Shown here one piece after another: positions 1 through 7,539 of a stretch of DNA of 37,789 nucleotides (the stretch's first letter is position 1; every line of letters starts with the position of its first letter). This DNA comes from Chloroflexota bacterium (lineage in GTDB: Bacteria; Chloroflexota; UBA6077; FW602-bin22): assembly GCA_016875715.1 (NCBI GenBank), contig VGOZ01000027.1, positions 1 to 37,789 on the forward strand. Direction: 5' to 3'. Below the pieces are notes generated by a model, which saw nothing but the letters and a program-made list of their open reading frames with translations, did not search any database and was not told the DNA's origin. Both the position numbers and the translations under genes were made by a program.

Positions 1-62
1 ACGTCTCGGGCACCGCCGACGGCCTTCCTCAGCGGAGTGGGCACGCGCACCATCACAGTCAT
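1..62 (-). CDS. MoaD/ThiS-like sulfur carrier protein, N-terminal fragment
   Basis: Only the first 20 codons are in the window; the gene runs off the left edge. They read MTVMVRVPTPLRKAVGGARD, a beta-grasp N-terminus typical of MoaD/ThiS/CysO small sulfur carriers. The ATG at 62 has GGTGAG just upstream and lies 4 nt after the threonine synthase stop, so the two genes are almost certainly co-transcribed. The family carries a C-terminal Gly-Gly thiocarboxylate used for sulfur transfer; that end is not visible here. Its pairing with a PLP enzyme resembles the CysO/CysM arrangement, so it may serve thiocarboxylate-dependent sulfur transfer instead of molybdopterin synthesis. Confidence 0.6.
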   Translation of the reverse strand, partial: MTVMVRVPTPLRKAVGGARD

Positions 63-66
63 CGTC

Positions 67-1320
67 TCACCTCGCGCCGGTAAGTTCTCGTTCCCGCCAG
101 ACCCGCTCGAAAGCACTGAACGCGGCCGGGATCGACACGGGCGCCTCCACTTCGCGGGCAACCGCCTCCTGCGTCTTGAGCCCGTTCCCGGTCACGTAGG
201 CCACGGTGGACTCGTCCGGCCGGATCGCACCGGACTCGACCAGCCGCCTCAACACGGCGATCGTCACCCCTCCAGCGGTCTCGGTGAAGATCCCCTCGGT
301 TTCCGCGAGCAGCTTGATCCCATCGACGATCTCTCGATCGGCCACCGCGGCGCCGCTCCCGCCGGAACGCTTGATCAGCTTGATCACCTCGTACCCGTCG
401 GCCGGATTCCCCAGAGCCAGCGATTTGGCGATGCCGCTCGGTCTAACCGGGACGATCGTCTCATCGCCACGCTCAAATGCGGTGATCACTGGCGAGCACC
501 CGGTCGCCTGGGCCGCGCTCATCCGCGGCGGGCCGTTCGCGATCAAACCGACTTTCAGGAGCTCGTTGTACCCCTTCCAGAGTTTGGTGAAGAGCGACCC
601 CGAGCCGATGGGAACCACCACGTGATCCGGTGCGCGCCAACCAAGCTGCTCGGCCACCTCGAAAGCGAGCGTCTTGGAACCCTCCGAATAGTACGGGCGA
701 AGGTTGATGTTCGCGAATGCCCAGTCCTCGAAGCGATCGGCGATCTCCTGACAGAGCCGATTCACATCATCGTAATGACCGTCGACGGCAATGAGGGTGG
801 GTCCGTAGATTGCCGCTCCGAGAATCTTCCCGGCTTCGAGGCCCGCAGGAATGAAGACACATGCCCGCATACCCGCGCGCGCCGCGTGCGCGGCGACAGA
901 GCAGGCGAGGTTGCCTGTCGACGCACAGGAGAGGACCCGAAACCCGAGTTCCCGGGCGCGGGTCGAAGCGACGGAGACGACCCGATCCTTGAACGAATAG
1001 GACGGGTTGACGCTGTCGTTCTTGATCCAGAGTTCACGCAGTCCGAGCCGTCGCGCGAGGTTGTCGGCGCGAAGCAGCGGTGTCATTCCCGCGCCGATGT
1101 CGACAACGCTCTCCCCCTCGACGGGGAGCAGGTCACGATAGCGCCAGATCGTACGCGGACCGCGCGCGATGCGATCTGGCGACACAATCTCCCGGATGAC
1201 GTCGTAGTCGTACTCGACCTCGAGGGGACCGAAACACTCGTCGCACACGTGTGTTGCCTCGAGACGGCGCCGGGCACCACACTCGCGACACTTCAGACCG
1301 AGAATGCGCGACACGAACAT
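67..1320 (-). CDS. thrC: Threonine synthase (PLP-dependent, with N-terminal zinc ribbon)
   Basis: The product (417 aa) should convert O-phosphohomoserine to threonine in the cytoplasm. A zinc ribbon is visible at the N-terminus (C11-x2-C14 and C26-x2-C29). The PLP-binding lysine is K111 in the motif SFKDR, preceded by the family-typical NDSVNPSYSFKD segment, and Ser/Gly-rich phosphate-binding loops follow. I chose the ATG at 1320 because the protein then begins MFVSRILGLKC, as zinc-ribbon threonine synthases do; longer versions add unconserved residues. No strong Shine-Dalgarno is seen. The gene diverges from the Usp gene and is followed after 4 nt by a MoaD-like sulfur carrier. That neighbour leaves open a related role such as a cysteine-synthase-like enzyme using a thiocarboxylated carrier. 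Confidence 0.85.
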   Translation of the reverse strand: MFVSRILGLKCRECGARRRLEATHVCDECFGPLEVEYDYDVIREIVSPDRIARGPRTIWRYRDLLPVEGESVVDIGAGMTPLLRADNLARRLGLRELWIKNDSVNPSYSFKDRVVSVASTRARELGFRVLSCASTGNLACSVAAHAARAGMRACVFIPAGLEAGKILGAAIYGPTLIAVDGHYDDVNRLCQEIADRFEDWAFANINLRPYYSEGSKTLAFEVAEQLGWRAPDHVVVPIGSGSLFTKLWKGYNELLKVGLIANGPPRMSAAQATGCSPVITAFERGDETIVPVRPSGIAKSLALGNPADGYEVIKLIKRSGGSGAAVADREIVDGIKLLAETEGIFTETAGGVTIAVLRRLVESGAIRPDESTVAYVTGNGLKTQEAVAREVEAPVSIPAAFSAFERVWRERELTGAR

Positions 1321-1406
1321 CGATGTTAGCAGAGGGTTCTCCCGGCTCCTGTTCTGGCGAGCCACCCGATCGCTCGCCGTAGGCGGTACCATCACGGTTC
1401 ACTACG

Positions 1407-1919
1407 ATGCCAGGTATCGTCCTCGTGCCGCTCGATGCTACGCCGGTTGGGGAAGCGATCCTTCCCCACCTCGCCGAGATCGCGCGCCCGCTCGACTGGC
1501 AGATTCGCCTGATCCACGTCGTTCCCCCGCGCTCCGTTCATCGGAGTGGGGACCCTCGAGCGATGCAATCGCTCGGCCTGATGGGTGCACCCTCGCTCTT
1601 GCCCGACCAGTACCCGACCGCCTCCGCCTCGTTCTCGTACGATTCCGGGGAGATCGAGCGCACGCGATCGTATCTTGCGCGCTTGGCCGATTGGCTCCAC
1701 GCGGCAGGTCTCCGTGTCGAGGTTCAGGTGATCGAAGGGTTAGACGTCGTCGCTTCGATCTTGCGTGCCGCCGAGTCTGCCGACTACCTGGCGTTGTCTG
1801 CCCAGCGATCGTCACGGCGCGGCCTGGATCGTCTGATCGGAGGCTCGGTGCTGGATCGCCTGCTCGCCGGTGCACCGATTCCGGTCATCTTCCTCCGCGT
1901 GGCCGATGCAACGCATTAG
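1407..1919 (+). CDS. Universal stress protein (UspA family), degenerate nucleotide motif
   Basis: This 170-aa protein has the Usp fold signature: an N-terminal strand IVLVPLDATPVGEAILPHL, a middle RLIHVV strand, and a C-terminal segment ending IGGSVLDRLLAGAPIPVIFL. ATP-binding Usps carry G-x2-G-x9-G(S/T); here the first two glycines are replaced (SAQRSSRRGLDRLIGGS), so ATP binding is doubtful and it is closer to non-binding UspA types. It starts a four-gene plus-strand run. Its last 14 nt overlap the start of the SRPBCC gene, which points to translational coupling. The ATG at 1407 gives the canonical N-terminus; no clear Shine-Dalgarno is present. Confidence 0.8.
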   Translation: MPGIVLVPLDATPVGEAILPHLAEIARPLDWQIRLIHVVPPRSVHRSGDPRAMQSLGLMGAPSLLPDQYPTASASFSYDSGEIERTRSYLARLADWLHAAGLRVEVQVIEGLDVVASILRAAESADYLALSAQRSSRRGLDRLIGGSVLDRLLAGAPIPVIFLRVADATH

Positions 1920-2343
1920 CCGATCGATCCGCGTCGCCGCGCAGCCGGATCGGTGCTTTGACTATGTCGTAGACCCCTCCCATGCGCTCGACTGGATGCA
2001 CAACATGACCCGCTTCGAACCGGAGGCTTCCGGGCCGGCGCGGGTCGGGAGCCGTGTGCACGCATCTGCGGTGATGCTCGGCATACCGCTCTCCACAGTC
2101 GTGCAGGTCGTCGACGTGGACCCACCTCGGCGGTTTGTCTCCGAAACCAGCGGCCGACTGCGCAGTCGCGCCACGTGGGAGTTCGCGCCGGTCGACTTTG
2201 CGACGGACGTCACCTTCATCGGCGACTATGAGATCCCCGGAATCATTCTCCGCCTGGTTGGGGCGCAGACCGTGCTGGGAGAATTACAGTTCGCCGCGGA
2301 GCAGTCGCTGGCAAACCTCAAGAGGCGAATCGAAGGCCCATGA
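1906..2343 (+). CDS. SRPBCC (START/Bet v1-like) ligand-binding family protein
   Basis: The 145-aa product begins MQRISRSIRVAAQPDRCFDYVVDP, the usual opening of a polyketide-cyclase/dehydrase-type SRPBCC domain (strand, then the VFDYVADP-like helix). It continues with W-D/FEP and SRVHASAVMLGIP strands and ends in the long C-terminal helix (EQSLANLKRRIEG). These proteins form a hydrophobic pocket; the ligand cannot be told from sequence. The ATG at 1906 was chosen because residues encoded before it are unconserved; it overlaps the Usp gene by 14 nt. Its own stop overlaps the next gene as ATGA, so all three are probably cotranslated. Confidence 0.75.
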   Translation: MQRISRSIRVAAQPDRCFDYVVDPSHALDWMHNMTRFEPEASGPARVGSRVHASAVMLGIPLSTVVQVVDVDPPRRFVSETSGRLRSRATWEFAPVDFATDVTFIGDYEIPGIILRLVGAQTVLGELQFAAEQSLANLKRRIEGP

Positions 2344-2612
2344 CCGAAGGAACGCTTCCCGGCACCGAGCCCAACCCACCGGCTCGGTCGCGTATGCCTG
2401 AGTGGGCCCGGCGGGGCGTGGTCGGCCAGGTCTTCGGGTTCGGCGAGCGCCATCCACTGCTGACGTCGTGGGCTGTCCTGGCGATCGCGATGGTGGCGCT
2501 CCTTGTCTACACCTCGCGTGATGTGGGGTTGCTTCCATCACAACTGGCGGCGATGATCGTTGCCACTGTGCTGCTCGCTGGGGCCTGCGTCTGGATCATC
2601 AGCTGGGAGTAG
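2340..2612 (+). CDS. Small membrane protein, two transmembrane helices, unknown function
   Basis: A 90-aa protein with a proline-rich cytoplasmic-looking N-terminus of about 40 residues and two hydrophobic helices (about residues 44-58 and 66-87). I do not recognise a family. The start ATG overlaps the SRPBCC stop (ATGA), and the next gene's reading frame is already open across its 3' end. The neighbourhood (Usp, SRPBCC, CorA-like) suggests a membrane-associated role, but nothing more specific can be said. Confidence 0.65.
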   Translation: MTEGTLPGTEPNPPARSRMPEWARRGVVGQVFGFGERHPLLTSWAVLAIAMVALLVYTSRDVGLLPSQLAAMIVATVLLAGACVWIISWE

Positions 2613-3520
2613 AGGACGCCGCGCTTCCTGGTCGCCTTCGCTCGATCGGCCGCGGTGACGTCACCTGGTATCTAGCGGAGCGGCCGGGGCGCGCGGAGTC
2701 GGATTACCTCCGTGCACGCTTCGATCCGACCGGCGGCTGGCTTGAGGATCTGGCTCCCGACGGCGCGTCCTTCGTTGCACATCGTCACCCGATGCATGTG
2801 GCCCTCTCCTTTCCCATCGTCCTGGCTCGCCCGGGCCGGGTGTCGATCGCGACGATCGCTTTCCTGGCCGATCGTCAACGGGTCGCGCTGGTGCACCACG
2901 GTGATGTCCGAGGCCTGAACGCCCTGTTCGAGCGGGTCGAAACGCGGGCGGTGGATCTACCCGTCGGCGTCGCCTCGGTCCTTGTCGCCATTCTGGATTT
3001 GGTAGTTCGCGCGGGCAGGATGGTGGTGGAGCAGTATGGCAGCCAGGTGGACGACGTGGTTGCTTTGCTCCAGGCGCGAGATGCCTCGGGCTACGCGAGC
3101 GATCTGACCGCGCTGCAGGCAGAGATCGAGCGTGCGCGCCGCACTTTGAGATGTTCGGCCCGCGTGATGGGCCGGGTGTTGGCCCATCTCTCCAAGGGTG
3201 AATTCGGCGCTCTCGGGGAGAGCCCCTTCGTGCGAGAGCGGCTGCTGGCGTACGACCGGGAACTCGAAGAACTCGGCGCACGCCTGACCGCTGCGGAGCG
3301 ACGCTATCAACGGGCGCGCGAATCGCTCGATAGTGCCATCCAGCGCGGGCTCGCGGGATTCGCTTTCGCTGTGGCAACAGTCGCCCTCGCGCTCCTCCTC
3401 GCACCCACCACGCTGATCGCCAGCGTCAGCGCCGACGAGTGGATTCGCTACGCGGCGGCCGCGCTCCTCGCCGCTCTCCCGGCCATCGCGACTCTATGGT
3501 CCCTCTGGCGAGCGCGCTGA
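2603..3520 (+). CDS. CorA-like (MIT superfamily) membrane protein lacking the GMN motif
   Basis: The frame encodes a CorA-type architecture: an N-terminal alpha/beta domain, a long helical region (about residues 150-245) and two C-terminal transmembrane helices. Family features include W-x-LAERPG, a FDPTGGWLEDL segment and HVALSFPIVLARPG. The first ATG is at 2792, but in-frame sequence upstream back to about 2603 has strong GC3 bias and is needed for the N-terminal domain. No ATG, GTG or TTG occurs in that stretch, so I give the CTG at 2603 as a tentative start. CorA channels carry a GMN loop between the helices; here the link between helices (LIASVSADEW) has none, so magnesium transport is uncertain. 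A conservative annotation would start at 2792. Confidence 0.5.
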   Translation: MGVEDAALPGRLRSIGRGDVTWYLAERPGRAESDYLRARFDPTGGWLEDLAPDGASFVAHRHPMHVALSFPIVLARPGRVSIATIAFLADRQRVALVHHGDVRGLNALFERVETRAVDLPVGVASVLVAILDLVVRAGRMVVEQYGSQVDDVVALLQARDASGYASDLTALQAEIERARRTLRCSARVMGRVLAHLSKGEFGALGESPFVRERLLAYDRELEELGARLTAAERRYQRARESLDSAIQRGLAGFAFAVATVALALLLAPTTLIASVSADEWIRYAAAALLAALPAIATLWSLWRAR

Positions 3521-3526
3521 GCGTGC

Positions 3527-4339
3527 CTAGCTGACCACACTCTCGATGCGGTATCGGACCTTGCCGGCGGGCGCATCCACCTCGATTTCGTCACCCTGAC
3601 GACGGTCTATCACGGCACGGCCGACCGGCGACGCGACCGAGATGCGGCCCTCGCGCGGGTTCGCCTCATTCGGAGAGACCAGCGTGTACTCGATCACATC
3701 ATCTTCGCCGATGTCGCGAATCGTGACGCGGACCCCGAGGACGATGCGGTCCGCTGTGCGCCTGCCTTCGTCGATGATCTCCGCGCGGGCCAGGATCGCC
3801 TGCAGCTGGCGGATCCGCGCCTCCACCTCGGCCTGATGCTGCTTGGCAGCATCGAACGGCGCATTCTCCCGGAAGTCCTTGTCGATCCGCGCCTCGAAGA
3901 GATCGCGCGCGATTTCCGGGCGCTTGACGTTGATCAGGTTATCGAGCTCTTCCTGAAGCCGCCGGAATCCCTCCGCGGTGAGCATCTCGTGCTGTGGCGT
4001 CTCGACGCGCTCGGCGTTGCCGCCCCGCGCGCCGCCTCGGCCGTTCGCGCGGCGAATGCGGATGAACTTCCCGTAATTGATGTCGGTAAATCCCTGCTTG
4101 TGTGCAAACATAAGAAACGACTTGATCGGTTCCAGGCGGCGACTGTCGGCCCCGGATCGCTCTTGACCCTCCTGGTACTTCTCGACGATCTCGGCCGTGA
4201 GCCGCGCGATGTCGAACTGGTCGAAGTCCCGGACGAACTTGTTGAGTTCCTGGAGCTGGGCTTGACGCTCCTCGCCCTTCAGGCTGCTGGCGAATCGACC
4301 CGCGACCTCGCGAACCGTGACTGTGGTGACCTCGCTCAT
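3527..4339 (-). CDS. greA: Transcript cleavage factor GreA with ~110-aa N-terminal extension
   Basis: Residues about 113-270 are a full GreA: the N-terminal coiled coil (MLTAEGFRRLQEELDNL) and a C-terminal FKBP-like domain. The tip acidic residues D155 and E158 (KDFRENAPF) match E. coli D41/E44. GreA binds the RNA polymerase secondary channel and stimulates cleavage of backtracked RNA. The first ~110 residues are an added, mostly helical domain ending in a Gly/Arg-rich linker (RRANGRGGARGG), making the protein 270 aa against about 158 in E. coli. The ATG at 4339 has a good AGAAGGAG Shine-Dalgarno; upstream codons belong to the tail of the NERD gene. It is last in the plsX-fabF-NERD-greA run. 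Confidence 0.88.
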   Translation of the reverse strand: MSEVTTVTVREVAGRFASSLKGEERQAQLQELNKFVRDFDQFDIARLTAEIVEKYQEGQERSGADSRRLEPIKSFLMFAHKQGFTDINYGKFIRIRRANGRGGARGGNAERVETPQHEMLTAEGFRRLQEELDNLINVKRPEIARDLFEARIDKDFRENAPFDAAKQHQAEVEARIRQLQAILARAEIIDEGRRTADRIVLGVRVTIRDIGEDDVIEYTLVSPNEANPREGRISVASPVGRAVIDRRQGDEIEVDAPAGKVRYRIESVVS

Positions 4340-4358
4340 GCTCGGGTGCGCTCCTTCT

Positions 4359-5192
4359 CTATTTCCGGGGATTGCGCCAAGGGGGGCGACTGGTCGGGCG
4401 GCCGCGGCGCGGGCGGCGCGCCGCGGATCGGCGCTCAATCGCATCTCCGGCGTTCACGGGTTCGGCCTCGAGCGTCGATTCCTCAATGACCTGCGCCTCG
4501 AGGCGCTTCAGGATCGCCTGAGACGTCCCAGATGCGGTGGCAACTCTGCGGACATGCTCGCGACAGTCCCGGGCGTGCATGACCGGAATGGTGGGATTCT
4601 CGATCGTCAGGGTCACGCGGGGATGGGTGAAGATCACAACCGGCTCCACGGGGATGCGGGCGGCTTCCTCGGCTCCGAAACGATCGGTCAAGAGCTTCCG
4701 GACGAGTTCGACGCCGTGAAGCGCGTCGCGTGTCGGATTGCCAAGCGGTCCTTCGCTGAGCAACTGCAGCCAGCCGATGATGCCTCGCCGCCGAGACCAC
4801 CGGTCTCCGCGCACGATGATGTCCCCAATGTACGGGCGGGTCTCTACGACAACGATCGCGCCGGGCGCGACGATCAGGTGGTCCACCGGCACACACGACA
4901 CGTAGTTGAAGAGGACAACCCGGCTATCGAGCGAGCGAAGCTGGATCGCTAGCGCCTCATCGGCCCGCGGCCGGATCGCGAATCGGAGCCAGTCGCCCTT
5001 CCCGAACGCGATGAGCAGGTATCCGACCGCCAGCGCCGCGTACGAGATGACGATCGTCTCCGCGCGCTCGCCGCCGATGCCGAACGCCGAATAGAGGAGA
5101 CCGCCTAGGAGGATCCCGAAGCCCCCGAACGTCGCGACGCGACCGAAAATCGCGTGCCTGCGGATGTGGCCGCTATTACTGACGAGTCGCAG
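4359..5192 (-). CDS. Membrane protein with NERD (nuclease-related) domain; CTG start proposed
   Basis: Read from 5192, the 277-aa product has two transmembrane helices (about residues 17-38 and 46-64). A NERD-type domain follows: VPVDHLIVAPGAIVVVETRP resembles the D-H-v-V-x-P-x-G-v-x-V-v-E-x-K core of this nuclease-related fold. A charged Arg-rich tail ends the protein. The lysine after the Glu is replaced (ETRP), so catalysis is doubtful. The first GTG in frame is at 4901, which would delete both helices and part of the domain. No ATG/GTG/TTG lies between 4901 and the fabF stop. A CTG directly after that stop (5192-5190) has GGGAGG ending about 7 nt upstream, so I take it as the start. Confidence 0.7.
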   Translation of the reverse strand: MRLVSNSGHIRRHAIFGRVATFGGFGILLGGLLYSAFGIGGERAETIVISYAALAVGYLLIAFGKGDWLRFAIRPRADEALAIQLRSLDSRVVLFNYVSCVPVDHLIVAPGAIVVVETRPYIGDIIVRGDRWSRRRGIIGWLQLLSEGPLGNPTRDALHGVELVRKLLTDRFGAEEAARIPVEPVVIFTHPRVTLTIENPTIPVMHARDCREHVRRVATASGTSQAILKRLEAQVIEESTLEAEPVNAGDAIERRSAARRPRRGRPTSRPPWRNPRK

Positions 5193-6455
5193 TCACTCGC
5201 CTCCCGCCACCGATTCTGGACGACGGAAGGCGAGCACGACGTTCTGACCGCCGAAACCGAACGCGTTCGCCAGTGCCACGGATACATCCTGGGTCCGGGC
5301 GGTGTTGGGCACGTAGTCGAGATCGCACTCCGGGTCGGCGCAGTCCTGATTGATAGTCGGATGGATCTTAGCATCACGAATGGCGAGAACTGCCGCGAGC
5401 GCGCCGATCGCTCCCGCCGCCCCCATGGAATGGCCAACCATTGACTTGGTCGCGCTGATCGGGATGCGATCGGCGTGCACGCCGAATACGGAGCGAATCG
5501 CCCTCGTCTCGGCGAGATCGCCCGCCGGCGTAGAGGTTGCGTGGGCATTGATGTAATCCACCGACGAGCACGTGACATGCGCGTCGGCGAGCGCGCGACG
5601 CATGGCCAGAGCTGCCCCTCCACCGTTCGGGTCGGGGGCGACCATGTGGAAGGCATCGGAGGAGCACCCGTAGCCCACAAGCTCGGCGACGATGATCGCG
5701 CCGCGTGAGACGGCGTGGCGCCATTCCTCTAGGATGAGAGCGCCGGCTCCCTCGGCAGGGACAAGCCCGTCCCGCTCGCGGTCGAACGGTCGACTGGCGC
5801 GATCTGGCTCGTGGTTGCGTGTCGAGAGGGCGCGCAACGCCGTGAAGCTCGCCAGACCGGTCTCACAGATCGAGGCCTCTGTGCCCAGCGCGATCATTAC
5901 GTCGGCATCCCCACGCCGAATGACCTCGCCCGCCTCACCGATCGCCTGCGCTCCGGCGGCACAGGCGGTGATGATCGTGGAGCTATAGGCGCGTGCCCCG
6001 AAGACCTTGCTCACCTGCCCAGCAGCCATGTTCGGCAGCATCTGGGGGAGGAAGAAGGGACTGAGCCTCGTCCCACCGCGATCGCGGATCGTCTCGAACC
6101 CCTCTTCAAGGGTTCGAAGCGACCCGATCCCCGTACCCACAAGGACGCCGAGCCGATCGCGCTCAATGCGCGCGAGATCCAGCCTGGCGTGGGCGAGCGC
6201 CTCCTCGGTTGTCGCCAGGGCGAACTGGATGAACCGCGAGAGTCGGCGCGCTTCCTTGCCTTCCACACTGCGTGGCATCGGATACCCGTCGACCTGGCCC
6301 GCGATCTGCGCCGGGTAGGTCGACGGGTCGAACGCTCGGATGCGGCTGACACCGGACTCACCGCGCAAGAGCGCCTGCCAGGTTGTTTCGGCCGTCTCAC
6401 CGACCGGCGTGATCGCCCCGAAGCCGGTCACTGCGACCCGCCGCTCACCCTCCAC
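5193..6455 (-). CDS. fabF: Beta-ketoacyl-ACP synthase II (FabF)
   Basis: A 420-aa condensing enzyme of fatty-acid elongation that extends acyl-ACP with malonyl-ACP. The Cys-His-His triad is present: C165 (TACAAGA), H305 (NAHATSTPAGD) and H342 (SMVGHSMGAAGA). The start is the GTG at 6455, giving VEGERRVAVTGFGAITPVG and the usual length; a GGGGG Shine-Dalgarno lies just upstream inside the plsX 3' end. The longer in-frame ORF to 6602 only overlaps plsX. plsX ends 5 nt before the start, and the NERD gene follows directly in the same frame after the TGA. Confidence 0.93.
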   Translation of the reverse strand: MEGERRVAVTGFGAITPVGETAETTWQALLRGESGVSRIRAFDPSTYPAQIAGQVDGYPMPRSVEGKEARRLSRFIQFALATTEEALAHARLDLARIERDRLGVLVGTGIGSLRTLEEGFETIRDRGGTRLSPFFLPQMLPNMAAGQVSKVFGARAYSSTIITACAAGAQAIGEAGEVIRRGDADVMIALGTEASICETGLASFTALRALSTRNHEPDRASRPFDRERDGLVPAEGAGALILEEWRHAVSRGAIIVAELVGYGCSSDAFHMVAPDPNGGGAALAMRRALADAHVTCSSVDYINAHATSTPAGDLAETRAIRSVFGVHADRIPISATKSMVGHSMGAAGAIGALAAVLAIRDAKIHPTINQDCADPECDLDYVPNTARTQDVSVALANAFGFGGQNVVLAFRRPESVAGGE

Positions 6456-6460
6456 CGGAA

Positions 6461-7480
6461 TCAGCCCCCGAGCGCGACACCTGCTCGGGACTGTACCGCG
6501 CTGCGAACTGCCTCTGTCAGGCCTGACTCCGCGGCGTGCCGAGCAACGCGGATTGCGCTTCTCACTGCCCGAGCGTCCGAACGCCCGTGGGCAATGATGC
6601 AAATGCCATTCACACCGAGGAGCGGCGCGCCACCGTACTCCTGGTAGTCAAGCCGCCGGCTGATCCGCCGAAATGCACCCTTCATGAGCAGGCCGCCGAT
6701 GCTGCCCAGGAGCGAGCGCCTCGCCTCCTGCCGTATGACCTCGCGCACCAACGTGGCTGTTCCTTCCGCAGTCTTCAGGAGCACGTTGCCCGTGAACCCG
6801 TCCATCAGGATGACGTCGGCGCTGTGATGTGGAATGTCCTTTCCTTCGACATTACCCACGAAGTTCACCGAACTCTGGCGAAGTAAGGCGTGGGTCTCAC
6901 GCACGAGCGTGTTTCCCTTTGAATCCTCCTCGCCGTTGGAAAGCAGCCCCACGCGCGGATTGGTGACGCCGAACACGCGCTCCCAGTAAGTCGATGCCAT
7001 CACACCGAACTGCAGGAGGTTCTCCGGCCGGCAGTCCAGATTCGCGCCGATGTCACAGAGTAGGCAGTAGCCATGCAGCGTCGGAAACGCGGAGGCCAAT
7101 GCCGGCCGATCCACTCCCCGAACCCTGCCCAAACCCAGCACCGCCGCCGCCATCACCGCTCCGGAGTTCCCGGTCGAAACGAAACCCGCGGCCTGCCCGG
7201 CGCGAACCCCCGCGACTCCGACGACAATCGAACTCTGGGGCCGAGCCCGAACCGTCGCAACCGGGTTGTCCGACATCTCGATCACGTCGGGCGCATCGAC
7301 GATCTCGATACTGAGATCCGTCGCCTTCACGGCGGCAAGCGCCGCCTCAATCTCCGTGCGCCGACCAACCATCGCGATCGATGCGCCATCCTGACGCACA
7401 GCGGCCACGCCGCCGGCCACAAGTTCGGCAGTCCCCCGATCGCCGCCCATAACGTCCAGCGCTATTGGCGGAACACTCAT
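6461..7480 (-). CDS. plsX: Phosphate acyltransferase PlsX
   Basis: The 339-aa protein catalyses acyl-ACP plus phosphate to acyl-phosphate, the first step of phospholipid acylation in the PlsX/PlsY pathway. Signature regions are IALDVMGGD at the N-terminus, SNGEED, GFTGNVLLKTAEG, and a C-terminal GGAPLLGVNGICIIAHG. The ATG at 7480 gives the canonical N-terminus and lies 7 nt after a TATCAT hexamer, suggesting a leaderless transcript. An upstream ATG at 7501 is possible but adds unconserved residues. It heads the plsX-fabF operon and diverges from the hydrolase gene at 7540. Confidence 0.92.
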   Translation of the reverse strand: MSVPPIALDVMGGDRGTAELVAGGVAAVRQDGASIAMVGRRTEIEAALAAVKATDLSIEIVDAPDVIEMSDNPVATVRARPQSSIVVGVAGVRAGQAAGFVSTGNSGAVMAAAVLGLGRVRGVDRPALASAFPTLHGYCLLCDIGANLDCRPENLLQFGVMASTYWERVFGVTNPRVGLLSNGEEDSKGNTLVRETHALLRQSSVNFVGNVEGKDIPHHSADVILMDGFTGNVLLKTAEGTATLVREVIRQEARRSLLGSIGGLLMKGAFRRISRRLDYQEYGGAPLLGVNGICIIAHGRSDARAVRSAIRVARHAAESGLTEAVRSAVQSRAGVALGG

Positions 7481-7487
7481 CGATTCG

Positions 7488-7493
7488 ATGATA
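7488..7493 (-). promoter_or_regulatory. Candidate -10 element for a leaderless plsX transcript
   Basis: TATCAT on the minus strand sits 7 nt before the plsX ATG. With initiation about 7 nt downstream of the -10, the mRNA would begin at or next to the start codon. No good -35 is seen. Confidence 0.4.
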
Positions 7494-7539
7494 ACACCCA
7501 TCGGGGATCGCCCGAAAACTCGCACCGGGATGGAGAACG

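Noticed and set aside
37-1329. A 430-aa plus-strand ORF opposite threonine synthase
   Set aside because: Antisense shadow; the minus-strand frame has all the enzyme motifs.
2519-2521. A Sec UGA upstream of the CorA-like gene
   Set aside because: It lies inside the preceding membrane protein gene in another frame, with no coding signal of its own before it.
2661-3404. A 247-aa minus-strand ORF opposite the CorA-like gene
   Set aside because: Arg/Pro-rich composition typical of a shadow frame; the plus strand has a transmembrane and coiled-coil pattern.
5193-5195. A third selenocysteine UGA joining fabF to the NERD gene
   Set aside because: FabF is complete at this TGA, there is no redox motif around it, and a Shine-Dalgarno plus CTG gives a simpler explanation.
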